DNA of 30,527 nt from Paramacrobiotus richtersi (lineage: Eukaryota; Tardigrada; Eutardigrada; Parachela; Macrobiotidae), in the NCBI GenBank assembly GCA_034698045.1, contig JAQGAU010000346.1, forward strand, positions 1-30,527. The letters run 5' to 3'. A program made the position numbers and the translations under genes. Positions within the stretch are counted from its first letter, which is position 1; the number at the start of each line of letters is the position of its first letter. Of this stretch, positions 29,912-30,527 are shown piece by piece. The notes beneath the pieces were generated by a model. The model had not been told where the DNA came from, did no database searches, and saw only the letters and a list, made by a program, of their open reading frames with translations.

Positions 29912-30527
29912 GAGTTGTGGTCATCGGAATGGATCGTTTCCTTCCGACCCAGCAGAAACCGACATGACTTTTCACAAGTCCACACTATAGCTGCAGCTTC
30001 TCGCTGAGTTGTGAGGTACCGAGTTTCCGCAACTAGTGGCCTTTTATAGTATTTGCGATCGGAAGGTCACTGTCCACATCGCCCCGCTGGACAAGAACTG
30101 ATCCAAGAGAAAAACGGCCGCATTTTCGTGAATTTACGCTGCCCGGTCTGCGTCAAAATGAGCAAGAACTGATGAGGCACACATGAACTGCTTTAGTCCT
30201 GCAAATCTTGCAACGGAGAAGTGAGATCAGCATTTACTCTTGAACTGCGGTCAGTCAAGATATGCATTGGACACAACCTTTAAGCAAGAAGCCAGGTACG
30301 GATAGCGACTTCTTTTGTATAATCTCCAATGTGTGGAGATACAAACCGGTAAAAACTACAGGATCTGTACTTTTATCTAAATTCCTAATTCAAAAACCAT
30401 CCAAAAAAAATTATAAAATTCACAAAATCCAAAAATTTCTTATAATTCAATCTTTATAATTCAATCAATCAGCTGACGTTGTTATTGCTGACAGTGAGAT
30501 AACGTGCGCAGTGGTGCGCTTGATATT
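29912..30527. other. Unassigned terminal segment
   Basis: A 65-codon plus frame (30262-30459) runs into an A/T-rich tract (about 30375-30465) and has no motif. No gene is supported. Confidence 0.3.

Overview
The window looks like eukaryotic, most likely invertebrate (metazoan) DNA. No bacterial operons, ribosome-binding-site-led genes, rRNA, tRNA or CRISPR array were recognised, and the longest open frame is only 161 codons. Everything recognisable is a broken mobile-element or virus-like gene: homology runs across several frames, with stops and frameshifts. The host cannot be named from the sequence. A nematode or similar invertebrate is only a guess, based on the combination of Ty3/gypsy-like retroelements with a Polinton/Maverick-like element.

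Layout. Bases 1-860 hold nothing assignable. At 861-1346 (+) is a near-intact retropepsin (LTR-retroelement aspartic protease) whose catalytic DTG reads DIG. At 2186-2740 (-) is a signal-peptide plus transmembrane open frame interrupted by one in-frame TGA. Next comes the most interesting part, about 3.3-7.7 kb. A 77-bp near-perfect palindrome lies at 3318-3394. A broken protein-primed family-B DNA polymerase runs on the minus strand at 3746-5200, and a broken P-loop packaging-type ATPase on the plus strand at 5536-6119. The two diverge from a short shared interval. Beyond the ATPase are two small unassigned frames and a perfect 16-bp-stem hairpin at 7641-7676. Polymerase plus ATPase fits a relic of a Polinton/Maverick (adintovirus-like) element.

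From 8.3 to 17.8 kb the window is a graveyard of Ty3/gypsy-type pol fragments. There are integrase pieces at 8612-8850 (-), 10765-11090 (-) and 13280-13560 (+), and a reverse transcriptase at 17040-17800 (-). Their order and orientation do not fit one element. Interspersed are unidentified coding-like frames: a secreted-like frame at 12371-12842 (-), a frame open on both strands at 15442-15858, a cysteine-containing frame at 16235-16794 (-), and a 45-aa membrane microprotein candidate at 9612-9749 (+).

From 17.8 to 25.7 kb the sequence is mostly non-coding, with short tandem duplications and an A/T-rich block (23525-23775). It also holds two diverged gag-like fragments on the minus strand (21398-21694 and 22733-22925). 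The second overlaps an unusual interlocked inverted repeat of order A-B-A'-B' (22611-22796). At 25748-26690 (+) is a roughly 300-codon unidentified coding relic with frameshifts and one in-frame TAA. The remainder, to 30527, contains only weak open frames, the best at 29277-29690 (-). No intact functional gene can be supported. The genes do not form a working pathway; they are layered remains of at least one DNA virus-like element and several retroelements.
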